Positions 1-6,626 of a stretch of 7,528 bases of DNA are shown one piece after another. The notes under the pieces were generated by a model that saw only the letters and a program-made list of their open reading frames with translations, made no database searches and was not told where the DNA came from. Location of the stretch: the NCBI GenBank assembly GCA_011051925.1, contig DRKE01000311.1, positions 1-7,528 on the forward strand. The letters run 5' to 3'. Position numbers and translations under genes: made by a program. The DNA comes from Deltaproteobacteria bacterium (GTDB lineage Bacteria > Myxococcota_A > UBA9160 > UBA4427). The number at the start of each line of letters is the position of its first letter. Positions within the stretch are counted from its first letter, which is position 1.

Positions 1-92
1 AACGAATTCGCTTCCTTTCCCCGCTCGATCCGTCGTAGAATGCTTCCGGATCGGAATGTCTTCCGAGCGCGAACCGACGCGATGCCGCCGGG

Positions 93-196
93 CAGGTCCT
101 CAGGAGAGGTCGACACGCCAGGTCGAGACAGCCGGTCGAAAGGGCCGGTCGGGAGAACCGGTCAAGAGAACCGGTCGAAAGGGCCGGTCGAAAGAG
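93..196. repeat. Degenerate 13-bp tandem repeat in the leader of the DUF6351 gene
   Basis: About eight consecutive 13-bp units begin at 93, 106, 119, 132, 145, 158, 171 and 184. Most share the core (C/A)GGTCGA. The last five start with CCGGTC and continue into a purine run (for example CCGGTCGAAAGGG at 132 and again at 171). The 20 bp at 132-151 and 171-190 are identical, which gives a 39-bp higher-order period. A further diverged copy (CCGGCAGAAG) starts at 199, two bases out of phase. The unit is not a multiple of three and lies before the well-supported gene start at 274, so it is most likely non-coding. Its role is unknown: it could be a protein-binding array, a structured leader or neutral slippage. 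Confidence 0.8.
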
Positions 197-274
197 GACC
201 GGCAGAAGACCGAGGGAAGACCAACAGGAGCAGGAAAACGAAAAACGAAGAGAAAAGAAGGAGGGAGAACGACA
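189..274 (+). other. T-free purine-rich leader tract ending in the Shine-Dalgarno sequence
   Basis: From 189 to 274 there is no T on the plus strand, and about 70 of the 83 bases at 191-273 are purines. The tract ends in AAGGAGGGAGAACGAC directly before the ATG at 274, so it contains the ribosome binding site. The corresponding mRNA would be largely unstructured A/G-rich RNA, which could act as a ribosome standby region. The remaining leader (1-92) shows no gene and no convincing promoter. Confidence 0.6.
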
Positions 275-2634
275 TGCCGAGATCCATTTCATCGACCGGG
301 ACATCGACCCAGCGGGCCGGCCACGCGGGCACCTTCCTGGCGACCCTCGCGATCCTGATGATGATCGTCCCGAGCCTGGCGATGGCCCACGATCGAGGCG
401 AATCCGGGAAGTCGGGCCGACGGAAGATCGGAATCGAAGTCCTTTCGAGTCCACCCGATCTCGTGAGCGGCGGCGATGCCCGCATCCGGATCTCGCTCCC
501 CCGATCCGTGTCCGTCCGACGGACGCGTGTCAGCCTCAACGGCGAAGACGTCACGGACGTCTTCTCTCGCGTGGGCCACAGCCGCCGACTCGAGGGCGTC
601 GTCACGGGACTCGCCCTCGGCGAAAACGAGCTCACCGTCCGCGCACGACGACACGGACGACACGGACGACGTTGGAAACGAGCGTCGATCACGCTCGTCA
701 ACCACCCGACGAGCGGCCCGATGTTCTCGGGTCCGCAACAGGCCGTGTTCCTCTGTGCAGACGACGGCGACCGGGCCGATGCCGAACTCGGCCCGGCGAT
801 CGACGAGGATTGCGCGGTCGAAACCGTCGTCTCTTTCAAGTACATGACGACGGGCGGCAGTTTCGTCGACTACGATCCCTCGGCGCCCCGCCCCGACGAC
901 ATGGCCCAGACCACCACGCGGGACGGCAAGACGGTCGACTTCATCGTCCGTTGGGAGCGGGGTACGATCAATCGCTTCATCTACTCGATCGCCATGCTCT
1001 CCCCCGCCTCCCAGGACGCCGATGATCCGGACCTCTCGGCCTGGAACAAGCGGCTCATCTACTATTTCCAGGGCGGCGTGGCGATCGGTCACTACCAGGG
1101 CGGGCCGAGCCGTTCCCGCATGCTCTATGAATACGGCCTCTCCCAGGGCTACGCGGTCGCCTACTCGACCGGCACCAAGACGGGCACCCATTACAACCTC
1201 CAGGCCGGCGGCGAAACGGCCATCATGGTGAAGGACCGCTTCGTCTCCGCCTACGCGAATCCCGACTATACGGTCGGTGTCGGCGGCTCCGGCGGCGGCA
1301 TCCAGCAATACGTCTACGCCCAGAACCACAAGGGCCTGATCGATGCCGCGATCCCGCAGTACTCGTATCCCGACATGATCACCCAGACGATCCACGTGGG
1401 AGACTGCGAGCTTCTCGAGCGCTGGATGGATCTCGAGGTCCTCCTCGGAAACCCGAAATGGGCCGACTGGGAGAACCGGACCCTGCTCGAAGGCATGAAC
1501 GCGCTCAACGGCTTTCCCAACCCGGCCGGACCGCTCCTGCCCTTCCTTCCGCCGGGCGCGAGTGAATGCACGAACGGCTGGCGTGGGCTCTCGCCCCTCG
1601 TCCTGAACCCGCTTTTCGGAACGGCCCCCGGGATTTCGCTGGCCGACCAGATCTCGACCGAGTGGACGCATTTCGGGGACGCGATCCAGATCTACGGCAC
1701 GGCGGACGACGGCTTCGCCGCCAGTACATGGGACAATGTCGGCGTGCAATACGGCCTCCAGGCCCTCATCGACGGCGACATCGACGTCGACGAGTTCCTG
1801 CGGCTCAATGCCAACGCGGGATCATGGAAGAACGAGCCCGACATGATCCAGGAAGGCTGCCCCTTCCTCGGGCCCTGCCCGGGGCCGGCGGATGTCGCAG
1901 GCCTTCCGCCCGTTCCCGACATCTACCCGAACCTGATCGACGTCTGGAGCTGGCGGAACATGGCCCTCTCTCCGGACGGTGGCCTCACGCCCGCGCCGCG
2001 CAAGGAAGCCGATCCCGGCGCGATCGAGGCCGCCTACGAATCCGGACTCGTCAACCACGGCGACGTCCAGATCCCGATGATCGATTGGCGGAACTACCTC
2101 GAAGCCGAACTCGACATGCACAATTCCCATCAATCCTTCGCCGCGCGCCAGCGGATGCTCGACTACGATGGCGACGCCTCGAACCAGGTCATCTGGTTCA
2201 CGGACACCCGCGCCTTCGACCAGACGCCGATGGCCTTCGAAGTCATCGACGAGTGGATGACCAACATCCGCCGCAGGCCATGGCGGGGCATCGCGGGCAA
2301 CAAACCCGATGCAGCCGTGGACAGTTGCTTCGCCGCGGACGGCACGCTGATCTACGCGGGCGAAGACGCCTGGAACGGGATCCTGGACGACGAACCGCCG
2401 GGACCCTGCACCCAGGTGATGCCGGTCTTCTCGACTTCCCGCATCGTCGCGGGAGGTCCGATCAACGGAGACGTCTTCAAATGCGTCCTCATTCCCGTCG
2501 ACGAGGCCCTCGAGGACGGTTTCTACGGAGACGTCGAGTTCTCCCCGGCGCAGAGAGCCCAGCTCGAGACGATCTTCCCGGACGGGGTCTGTGACTATTC
2601 GGAGGGCGATGCGCGCCGCCCCGAGGATCTCTGA
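274..2634 (+). CDS. Exported DUF6351 family protein, putative alpha/beta hydrolase
   Basis: This 786-residue protein is recognised as DUF6351 from its layout and phrases such as the LNGEDVT segment (88-94) and the NHPTSGP segment (143-149). The start at ATG 274 is chosen because AAGGAGGG sits just upstream and a signal peptide follows at once: hydrophobic residues 20-36 and a cleavage-type AMA|HD site after residue 38. An in-frame ATG at 40 would add 78 residues made of repeat-derived charged sequence and bury the signal. Residues 51-145 look like a beta-rich Ig-like domain. The rest resembles a secreted esterase of the tannase/oligomer-hydrolase kind, with GVGGSGGG at 335-342 giving Ser339 as the nucleophile candidate. 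D605 (PMIDWR) and H616 or H619 (DMHNSHQ) are candidates for the acid and base. About ten cysteines in the exported part suggest disulfides. No substrate is established, and hydrolase activity is an inference from the motif. It stands alone or leads the plus-strand group, 190 bp ahead of the next gene. Confidence 0.85.
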   Translation: MPRSISSTGTSTQRAGHAGTFLATLAILMMIVPSLAMAHDRGESGKSGRRKIGIEVLSSPPDLVSGGDARIRISLPRSVSVRRTRVSLNGEDVTDVFSRVGHSRRLEGVVTGLALGENELTVRARRHGRHGRRWKRASITLVNHPTSGPMFSGPQQAVFLCADDGDRADAELGPAIDEDCAVETVVSFKYMTTGGSFVDYDPSAPRPDDMAQTTTRDGKTVDFIVRWERGTINRFIYSIAMLSPASQDADDPDLSAWNKRLIYYFQGGVAIGHYQGGPSRSRMLYEYGLSQGYAVAYSTGTKTGTHYNLQAGGETAIMVKDRFVSAYANPDYTVGVGGSGGGIQQYVYAQNHKGLIDAAIPQYSYPDMITQTIHVGDCELLERWMDLEVLLGNPKWADWENRTLLEGMNALNGFPNPAGPLLPFLPPGASECTNGWRGLSPLVLNPLFGTAPGISLADQISTEWTHFGDAIQIYGTADDGFAASTWDNVGVQYGLQALIDGDIDVDEFLRLNANAGSWKNEPDMIQEGCPFLGPCPGPADVAGLPPVPDIYPNLIDVWSWRNMALSPDGGLTPAPRKEADPGAIEAAYESGLVNHGDVQIPMIDWRNYLEAELDMHNSHQSFAARQRMLDYDGDASNQVIWFTDTRAFDQTPMAFEVIDEWMTNIRRRPWRGIAGNKPDAAVDSCFAADGTLIYAGEDAWNGILDDEPPGPCTQVMPVFSTSRIVAGGPINGDVFKCVLIPVDEALEDGFYGDVEFSPAQRAQLETIFPDGVCDYSEGDARRPEDL

Positions 2635-2720
2635 CCCCGAGCGATCGGAAGACCGGAAACGCTGTTCCGAGCCCGGTTCGTGCCGGAGCCACCGAAGGGC
2701 GGGGCGAGACCGGTCCGACA

Positions 2721-2760
2721 GCGACGGCCGTCGGTGGAAGCGTCCACTGGCGGCCGTCGC
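2721..2760. terminator. Strong 18-bp hairpin between the DUF6351 and hydrolase genes, without a T-run
   Basis: GCGACGGCCG (2721-2730) is perfectly complementary to CGGCCGTCGC (2751-2760). The pairing continues inward through two G-T wobbles and GTGGA/TCCAC (2734-2738 and 2743-2747) to a tetraloop AGCG (2739-2742), making an uninterrupted 18-bp stem. It lies 86 bp after the DUF6351 stop and 64 bp before the next start. No T-run follows on the plus strand (the next bases are CTTCGGGATC), so it is not a canonical intrinsic terminator. It may still attenuate transcription, protect an mRNA 3' end or structure the leader of the hydrolase gene. The structure is directly visible; the function is inferred. 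Confidence 0.5.
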
Positions 2761-2824
2761 CTTCGGGATCTCCATCTGCCATATTGACCGGGATCCCCGC
2801 CCCTCGTCCATGGAAGGCTTCAGC

Positions 2825-3955
2825 ATGAATTCTTCAGCTCGCCCCGTCGACCGACGATTCGTCTCCCTCCCCTCGCCGACGGCGGGTCGCAACGGCGCCG
2901 GCTACATGCCCACCCAGGGCCTCTACCACGTGCCCGCCGACTCGACTCCGCGGACGGCCTTCATCGCCACCCACTACAACGTCGACTTCTCCGAGCACTA
3001 CATGGGGGCGCTGATGGCGTCCCGCGGATACGGATTCCTCGGCTGGAATACCCGATACCGGGGCGCCGAGCCGTATTTCAACCTGGAACACGCGCTCATC
3101 GACATCGGCGTCGGCGTCCGATGGCTACGGGAAGAGGCCGGGGTCGAGACGGTCGTCCTGCTCGGCAACTCCGGGGGCGGCTCCCTGATGGCCGCCTATC
3201 AATCCCAGGCGACCGAGCCCAACCTTCGCCCCCTTCTGGACACGCCCGTCAACGACGCCGTGCTCGGACTTCCGCCCGCCGATCTCTACGTATCGACGAA
3301 TGCGCATCCGGGCCGCCCGGAAGTCCTGACGGACTGGTTCGACCCGTCGGTGACCGACGAGTTCGATCCGACTTCCGTCGACCCGGCGCTCGACATGTAC
3401 AACCCGGAGAATGGCCCGCCCTATTCCCCGGAATTCGTGAAACGCTATCGCGAGGCCCAGGTCGCCCGGAACCATCGCATCACGGCCTGGGCACTCGAGG
3501 AACTCGAACGCCTGAGAGCGGCCGGCTGTTTCGACCGGAACTTCAATCTCTTCCGCACGTGGGCCGATCTCCGCTATCTCGATGGCCGCCTCGACCCCAA
3601 CGATCGCGAAATCGGCGTCTGCTACCTGGGACCACCGAAATTCTTCAACTACAGCCCCTTCGGCATCGGCGCGACCAACACGATCCGGACCTGGCTCTCG
3701 ATGTGGAGTCTCGAAACCTCCCAGTGTCGTGCCGTTCCGCATCTGAAGCGCATCCGGGTCCCGTCCCTCGTCATGCAGAGCATGGGCGATGCCGGCGTCT
3801 TTCCCGTCGATGCCCATACGATCCACGACAATCTGGCCTCCGAGGACAAGACGCTCGTCTTCCTCCCCGGCGACCACTACATGGAAAAGCCGGCGAACGC
3901 CCGCGACGACATGGCCGATCGCGTCGCCGAATGGCTCGAGAAGCGAAGCGCCTGA
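2825..3955 (+). CDS. Alpha/beta hydrolase
   Basis: This 376-residue protein has the alpha/beta-hydrolase hallmark GNSGGG at 114-119 (nucleophile candidate Ser116) after the strand VETVVLLG. Near the C-terminus are MGDAGVFP (D322, acid candidate) and LPGDHYME (H351, base candidate), so the triad order is normal. The strand-turn at 46-52 (FIATHYN) replaces the classic HG oxyanion motif. Residues 160-300 form a long insertion, probably a lid or cap rich in aromatics and Asp/Pro. No signal peptide or membrane segment is seen, so it is probably cytoplasmic. The start at 2825 is chosen for GGAAGG seven bases upstream; the in-frame ATG at 2810 has no such site, and the reading frame open from 2591 would overlap the previous gene. 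It precedes the SQR-like gene by 32 bp, suggesting co-transcription. Likely an esterase or related hydrolase; the substrate is unknown. Confidence 0.85.
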   Translation: MNSSARPVDRRFVSLPSPTAGRNGAGYMPTQGLYHVPADSTPRTAFIATHYNVDFSEHYMGALMASRGYGFLGWNTRYRGAEPYFNLEHALIDIGVGVRWLREEAGVETVVLLGNSGGGSLMAAYQSQATEPNLRPLLDTPVNDAVLGLPPADLYVSTNAHPGRPEVLTDWFDPSVTDEFDPTSVDPALDMYNPENGPPYSPEFVKRYREAQVARNHRITAWALEELERLRAAGCFDRNFNLFRTWADLRYLDGRLDPNDREIGVCYLGPPKFFNYSPFGIGATNTIRTWLSMWSLETSQCRAVPHLKRIRVPSLVMQSMGDAGVFPVDAHTIHDNLASEDKTLVFLPGDHYMEKPANARDDMADRVAEWLEKRSA

Positions 3956-3987
3956 CGGCGCCTCTGGACCGCGAGGAATGGAGACCG

Positions 3988-5202
3988 ATGACGAAGAGAC
4001 GACTCGTCATCCTCGGCGGTGGGTTCGCCGGTCTCCGAGCGCTCTTTCGGCTCTCGGAGATCGATGACCTCGAGATCGTGCTGGTCGATCCCCGCTCGAC
4101 GAGCCTGATGAAGCCCGCGCTGCCCGAAGTCGCGCTCTTCGGAAAATCGGTCGAGCACGTCCGCTTCGCGATCGAACCCGTCGTCCGCCGCGCCGGCGCA
4201 CGTTTCGTCCATGCCCGGCCGATCCGTGTGCTCGCTCCGGAACGCCGCATCGAGTTCCCGGACCGGGAAGACCTCCGGTACGACTACCTGCTGATCACGA
4301 CCGGGGCCATGAAGGACTACGACGCGATTCCGGGCTACCGGGAGCACGGCCATTCACCCTGCGACGATGCCGAAGCCCCGCGACTGGCACGTGCGCTCGA
4401 CCAGTTCGATGGCGGCCCGATCACGATCGGCTCCGCGCGAAGCGAGTGGGGACGGCGCGTCGAAGGACCGAGCCTCGCGGCTCCCTGTGAAGGACCCGTC
4501 GGAGAAGTGATGTTCATGCTCGACGAAGAGCTGCGACACCGACACATCCGGGATCGCGCCTCGATCCGGGTCTTCTCGCCGGGACGCGAATTCTTCGAGG
4601 ACGTCGGCCCCACCGTCCGGGCCGCGCTCGCGCCGGAGATCGAGCGCTGCGGCATCCGGGTCACCTCGCAGAAATCCCTTCGCGCGATCGGCCACGACCA
4701 CGTGGACTTCGAGGACGGGGAGTCCTGGGAGAGTGCCCTCACCATCGTCATCCCGCCCTATACCGGAAACCCCCTCGTCGTCGCCTCCGAAGCGCTCGGA
4801 GACGAAAAGGGCTTCGTGCCGACGGATCGACGGATGCGCCATCTCGACTTTCCCGAGATCTTCGCCGCGGGCGACGGAACGGCCCTCGCCATGCCGAAGC
4901 TCGGCCATATCGCCGTCCACCAGGCCGACATCGCCGCCGCAGCGCTCGAACGGGACCTCACGGGCCGTGGCGAGATCCCCGACTATGCCCCCGAGATCTT
5001 CTGCATCATGAATCGCGGCCGACACGATGCCACGCTGATTCTTTCGAACCATCTATTCGGTGGTGACATCGACCGCGCGTTCTCGAGCCCGATCACCCGG
5101 ATGCTGAAATGGGGTTTCGACACCCTCTATTTCCACTCTCGAGGACACCTGCCCCCTGATTTCGCGCAGAGAACGCTCGTCGAGCTGCTCTCCCGCGCCT
5201 GA
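3988..5202 (+). CDS. FAD-dependent oxidoreductase of the sulfide:quinone oxidoreductase type
   Basis: This 404-residue flavoprotein starts with a dinucleotide-binding fold, LVILGGGFAGL at 6-16, followed by the acidic end of the second strand (VLVD, D34). It has the YDYLLITTG motif (98-106) and the late FAD motif FAAGDGTAL (292-300) followed by PKLGHIAVHQA. Three cysteines fall where the SQR family has its catalytic ones: C125 (SPCDDAEA), C167 in CEGPVGE (family pattern CxGPxxE) and C339 (FCIMNRG). PPYTG at 256-260 matches the family's Pro-Pro-x-x-Gly segment. The region where NADH dehydrogenase-2 carries a second glycine-rich NADH motif reads GPITIGSARS and lacks it, which favours a quinone reductase not using NAD(P)H. 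The amphipathic aromatic C-terminus (370-390) could be the membrane-associating tail. The start has GGAG and GAGGA upstream. Likely sulfide oxidation or detoxification, or a relative acting on another thiol or persulfide. No other sulfur gene is nearby. Confidence 0.8.
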   Translation: MTKRRLVILGGGFAGLRALFRLSEIDDLEIVLVDPRSTSLMKPALPEVALFGKSVEHVRFAIEPVVRRAGARFVHARPIRVLAPERRIEFPDREDLRYDYLLITTGAMKDYDAIPGYREHGHSPCDDAEAPRLARALDQFDGGPITIGSARSEWGRRVEGPSLAAPCEGPVGEVMFMLDEELRHRHIRDRASIRVFSPGREFFEDVGPTVRAALAPEIERCGIRVTSQKSLRAIGHDHVDFEDGESWESALTIVIPPYTGNPLVVASEALGDEKGFVPTDRRMRHLDFPEIFAAGDGTALAMPKLGHIAVHQADIAAAALERDLTGRGEIPDYAPEIFCIMNRGRHDATLILSNHLFGGDIDRAFSSPITRMLKWGFDTLYFHSRGHLPPDFAQRTLVELLSRA

Positions 5203-5254
5203 CGGGGACCCGGACGCGCGCGAAGACCCGACCGTGCCCGACCCGCTCGCCCTT

Positions 5255-6085
5255 TCAGCCGGCGCCCCCTGCCGAAAGGCCGAAGATCCGCCGGGCGTTG
5301 CCCTCGAGGAAGGCGCTCCGCCCCGCTTCGCCCAGACCGAGATCCTCGAGGCCCTCGAGGCATCGGGCGTGCGGGATCATCGGCCAGTTCGTTCCGAAGA
5401 GGACCCGATCCCGCCCGGCCCCCCTCATGAACCCGACGAAGGAGGGAGGCAATCTCTTCACCGTGTAGGCCGAGGTATCGACGAAGAAGTTCGGATATTT
5501 GTGTGCGAGGGACACGACTTCGTCGATCCACGGAAAACCGACATGGCCCCCCACGACGACGAGCTCCGGAAGATCGAGAAGCACGTCGTCGAGATAAGGG
5601 ATCAGGCGACCCGGCTCGGAGCGACACAGGGGGCCCGTATGCCCGATCTGCGTGCAGAAGGGCACCCCGGCCTCGATACAGGCCACGTAGACCGGATAGT
5701 AGCGGCGGTCGTTCGGTGGCAGATCCCAGAGCCAGGGCACCACACGCACCCCGACGAAGAGGCCGCCGTCCATGCGACGACGGATCTCGCGGACCGCCTC
5801 TGCCGGATCGCCGAGATCGACCGTCGCCAGCCCCCTCAGCCGATCGGGGGCCTCTTCGATCTGGGCTTCGACCTCGTCGTTGCTGATCAGGGATCCCTGG
5901 GGACCGTGCCACGCCGAGATCAATGCCAGGTCGACTCCGGCCGCATCCATCGACGCCGTCAACATCGGCGTCGTCGAAACCAGGGCCTGCCCCGAACGCT
6001 TCGTCCAGCGCAGGAGCGTCTCCATCCAGGGCGCCGCCGCCATCCGTTCCGTCGGGACCTGTGCCCATGCATCGATCGCACCCAT
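5255..6085 (-). CDS. Amidohydrolase family protein with non-canonical metal site
   Basis: This 276-residue protein resembles the amidohydrolase-related TIM-barrel group (PF04909; decarboxylases such as ACMSD and lactone or amide hydrolases). Supporting segments are the N-terminal IDAWAQ strand, VRVVPWLWDLPPNDRRYYP (113-131), FCTQIGHTGP (143-152), VVVGGHVGFPW (176-186), a DTSAY strand (203-207) and VLFGTNWP (228-235) before a C-terminal NARRIFGL. The first-strand HxH is replaced by A-W-A-Q (5-9), and the usual GxDxP Asp is Asn233, while H149 and H181 remain. I recall a related subgroup of annotated amidohydrolases with the same substitutions, so this is probably a subfamily trait and not decay. 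It may bind metal differently or catalyse a different reaction. The start has AGGGGGA eight bases upstream. It is transcribed away from marR, and its product may handle the ligand sensed by MarR. Soluble, probably cytoplasmic. Confidence 0.85.
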   Translation of the reverse strand: MGAIDAWAQVPTERMAAAPWMETLLRWTKRSGQALVSTTPMLTASMDAAGVDLALISAWHGPQGSLISNDEVEAQIEEAPDRLRGLATVDLGDPAEAVREIRRRMDGGLFVGVRVVPWLWDLPPNDRRYYPVYVACIEAGVPFCTQIGHTGPLCRSEPGRLIPYLDDVLLDLPELVVVGGHVGFPWIDEVVSLAHKYPNFFVDTSAYTVKRLPPSFVGFMRGAGRDRVLFGTNWPMIPHARCLEGLEDLGLGEAGRSAFLEGNARRIFGLSAGGAG

Positions 6086-6098
6086 CCGCGGCTTCCCC

Positions 6099-6127
6099 CT
6101 GAAATTACTTCACTAACGTAGTAATAT
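6099..6127 (+). promoter_or_regulatory. Weak candidate promoter of marR
   Basis: CTGAAA (6099-6104) and TAATAT (6122-6127) have 17-bp spacing, each matching the sigma-70 consensus at 4 of 6 positions. Both overlap or flank the palindrome, which would allow autoregulation. The marR start codon is 34 bases downstream of the second hexamer. Confidence 0.35.
6104..6125. promoter_or_regulatory. Probable MarR operator: imperfect 22-bp palindrome
   Basis: ATTACT (6104-6109) and AGTAAT (6120-6125) are perfect inverted arms of a 22-bp imperfect palindrome; 8 of 11 half-site positions match. It sits in an AT-rich island (about 74% AT over 6101-6127) within a GC-rich window. It lies between the divergent amidohydrolase and marR genes and overlaps promoter-like hexamers on both strands. 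Size, symmetry and location are typical of MarR-family operators; binding is inferred. Confidence 0.6.
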
Positions 6128-6149
6128 CCGATCTCTCCGGAACCGGCAA
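6121..6149 (-). promoter_or_regulatory. Predicted promoter of the amidohydrolase gene
   Basis: On the minus strand TTGCCG (plus 6144-6149) and TATTAC (plus 6121-6126) are separated by exactly 17 bp, a good sigma-70-like match. Transcription would begin near 6114, inside the palindrome, about 30 bases ahead of the start codon. A MarR protein bound at the palindrome would block this promoter. Confidence 0.5.
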
Positions 6150-6161
6150 ACGAGGACAGCC

Positions 6162-6608
6162 ATGCCCGCCCCTGGATCCGCCAGCGAACTCCGCCTCTTC
6201 TTCCTGCTACAGCAGGCCGCGCATCATCTGAAACGAGAGGCGGATCGCGTGCTCCTGGACGCGGATGATCTCACGACGGCACAGGCAGCCGTCCTGCTCA
6301 TCGTGTCCGGGAGCCGTTCGATCACCCAGAAGGAGGTCGCCCGGAAGCTCCGCCTGAAGGAATCGGCGATGACGGCGATGATCGGCCGCCTCGAAGGCCG
6401 CGGTCTGCTCGCGCGGGTACCGGATCCGGAAGACGCCCGGGCCCGACTCGTCTCGATCACGCCATCCGGTCGGAAGGCCCTCGACAGGGCCCGGCGGCCC
6501 TTCGCGAAGATCAATGCGAGACTCGATGCCGCTCTGGGCCGCGCCGGCGCTCCCCGTTTCGCACGGGATCTGGAGGCGATCCTCGACGCATTCCGCCGGG
6601 ACGAGTGA
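6162..6608 (+). CDS. MarR family transcriptional regulator
   Basis: This 148-residue protein has the normal MarR length and layout. An N-terminal dimerisation helix (8-31) is followed by a winged helix-turn-helix at about 38-103, with ITQKEVARKLRL (54-65), recognition helix ESAMTAMIGRLEGRGLL (67-83) and a wing with the conserved PDPEDARARLVSITPSGR segment (88-104, equivalent to the family's D-x-R signature). C-terminal helices (106-146) complete the dimer interface. MarR proteins are dimeric, usually repress a divergent gene and release DNA on binding a small, often phenolic ligand or on oxidation. There is no cysteine here, so redox sensing by Cys is unlikely. GAGGA lies five bases before the ATG. 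Divergent from the amidohydrolase over 76 bp that hold a palindrome, so that gene and marR itself are the likely targets. Confidence 0.9.
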   Translation: MPAPGSASELRLFFLLQQAAHHLKREADRVLLDADDLTTAQAAVLLIVSGSRSITQKEVARKLRLKESAMTAMIGRLEGRGLLARVPDPEDARARLVSITPSGRKALDRARRPFAKINARLDAALGRAGAPRFARDLEAILDAFRRDE

Positions 6609-6618
6609 GACCGGTCTC
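6607..6618. repeat. 12-bp perfect palindrome in the convergent marR/membrane-protein gap
   Basis: GAGACCGGTCTC spans the end of the marR stop codon and the start of the 18-bp gap to the convergent gene. As RNA it could form only a small stem with a CCGG loop and has no T-run. It might be a weak bidirectional transcript end or chance in GC-rich DNA. Confidence 0.25.
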
Positions 6619-6626
6619 GCGCTTCC

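Noticed and set aside
36..41. TAGAAT as a -10 element near the left edge
   Set aside because: No acceptable -35 hexamer lies 16-18 bp upstream (TTCCTT or TCCTTT only).
40..273. N-terminal extension of the DUF6351 protein from an ATG at 40
   Set aside because: It has no ribosome binding site, is built from the 13-bp repeats and charged residues, and would place a classic signal peptide 98 residues inside the protein.
289..1749. 486-codon minus-strand open frame opposite the DUF6351 gene, and a similar 356-codon frame at 1822-2892
   Set aside because: The compositions are Arg/Val/Asp-rich shadow types with no recognisable domain; long antisense frames are expected in GC-rich coding DNA.
1566..2594. 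342-codon plus-strand frame inside the DUF6351 gene
   Set aside because: Extremely Arg-rich shadow reading of the true frame with no domain.
2784..2812. TTGACC as a -35 for a hydrolase-gene promoter
   Set aside because: No reasonable -10 follows at 16-18 bp (GTCCAT, TCCATG or CCATGG).
3121..3987. Plus-strand frame running through the hydrolase gene into the SQR-like gene as one 693-residue fusion
   Set aside because: The first 289 residues are an Arg/Pro-rich out-of-frame reading of the hydrolase; the flavin-binding fold begins exactly at ATG 3988 with a ribosome binding site.
5203..5254. Terminator between the convergent SQR-like and amidohydrolase genes
   Set aside because: Only GC-rich direct repeats (CCCGACC-like) were seen, with no convincing stem and no T-run.
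5344..5360. Two CCTCGAGG copies one base apart
   Set aside because: They lie inside the amidohydrolase and simply encode a Leu-Glu repeat (LEGLED) in GC-rich codons.
5127..6121. Overlapping long frames on both strands across the amidohydrolase gene
   Set aside because: The 276-residue amidohydrolase frame explains the region with clear family motifs; the others are Arg-rich shadows.
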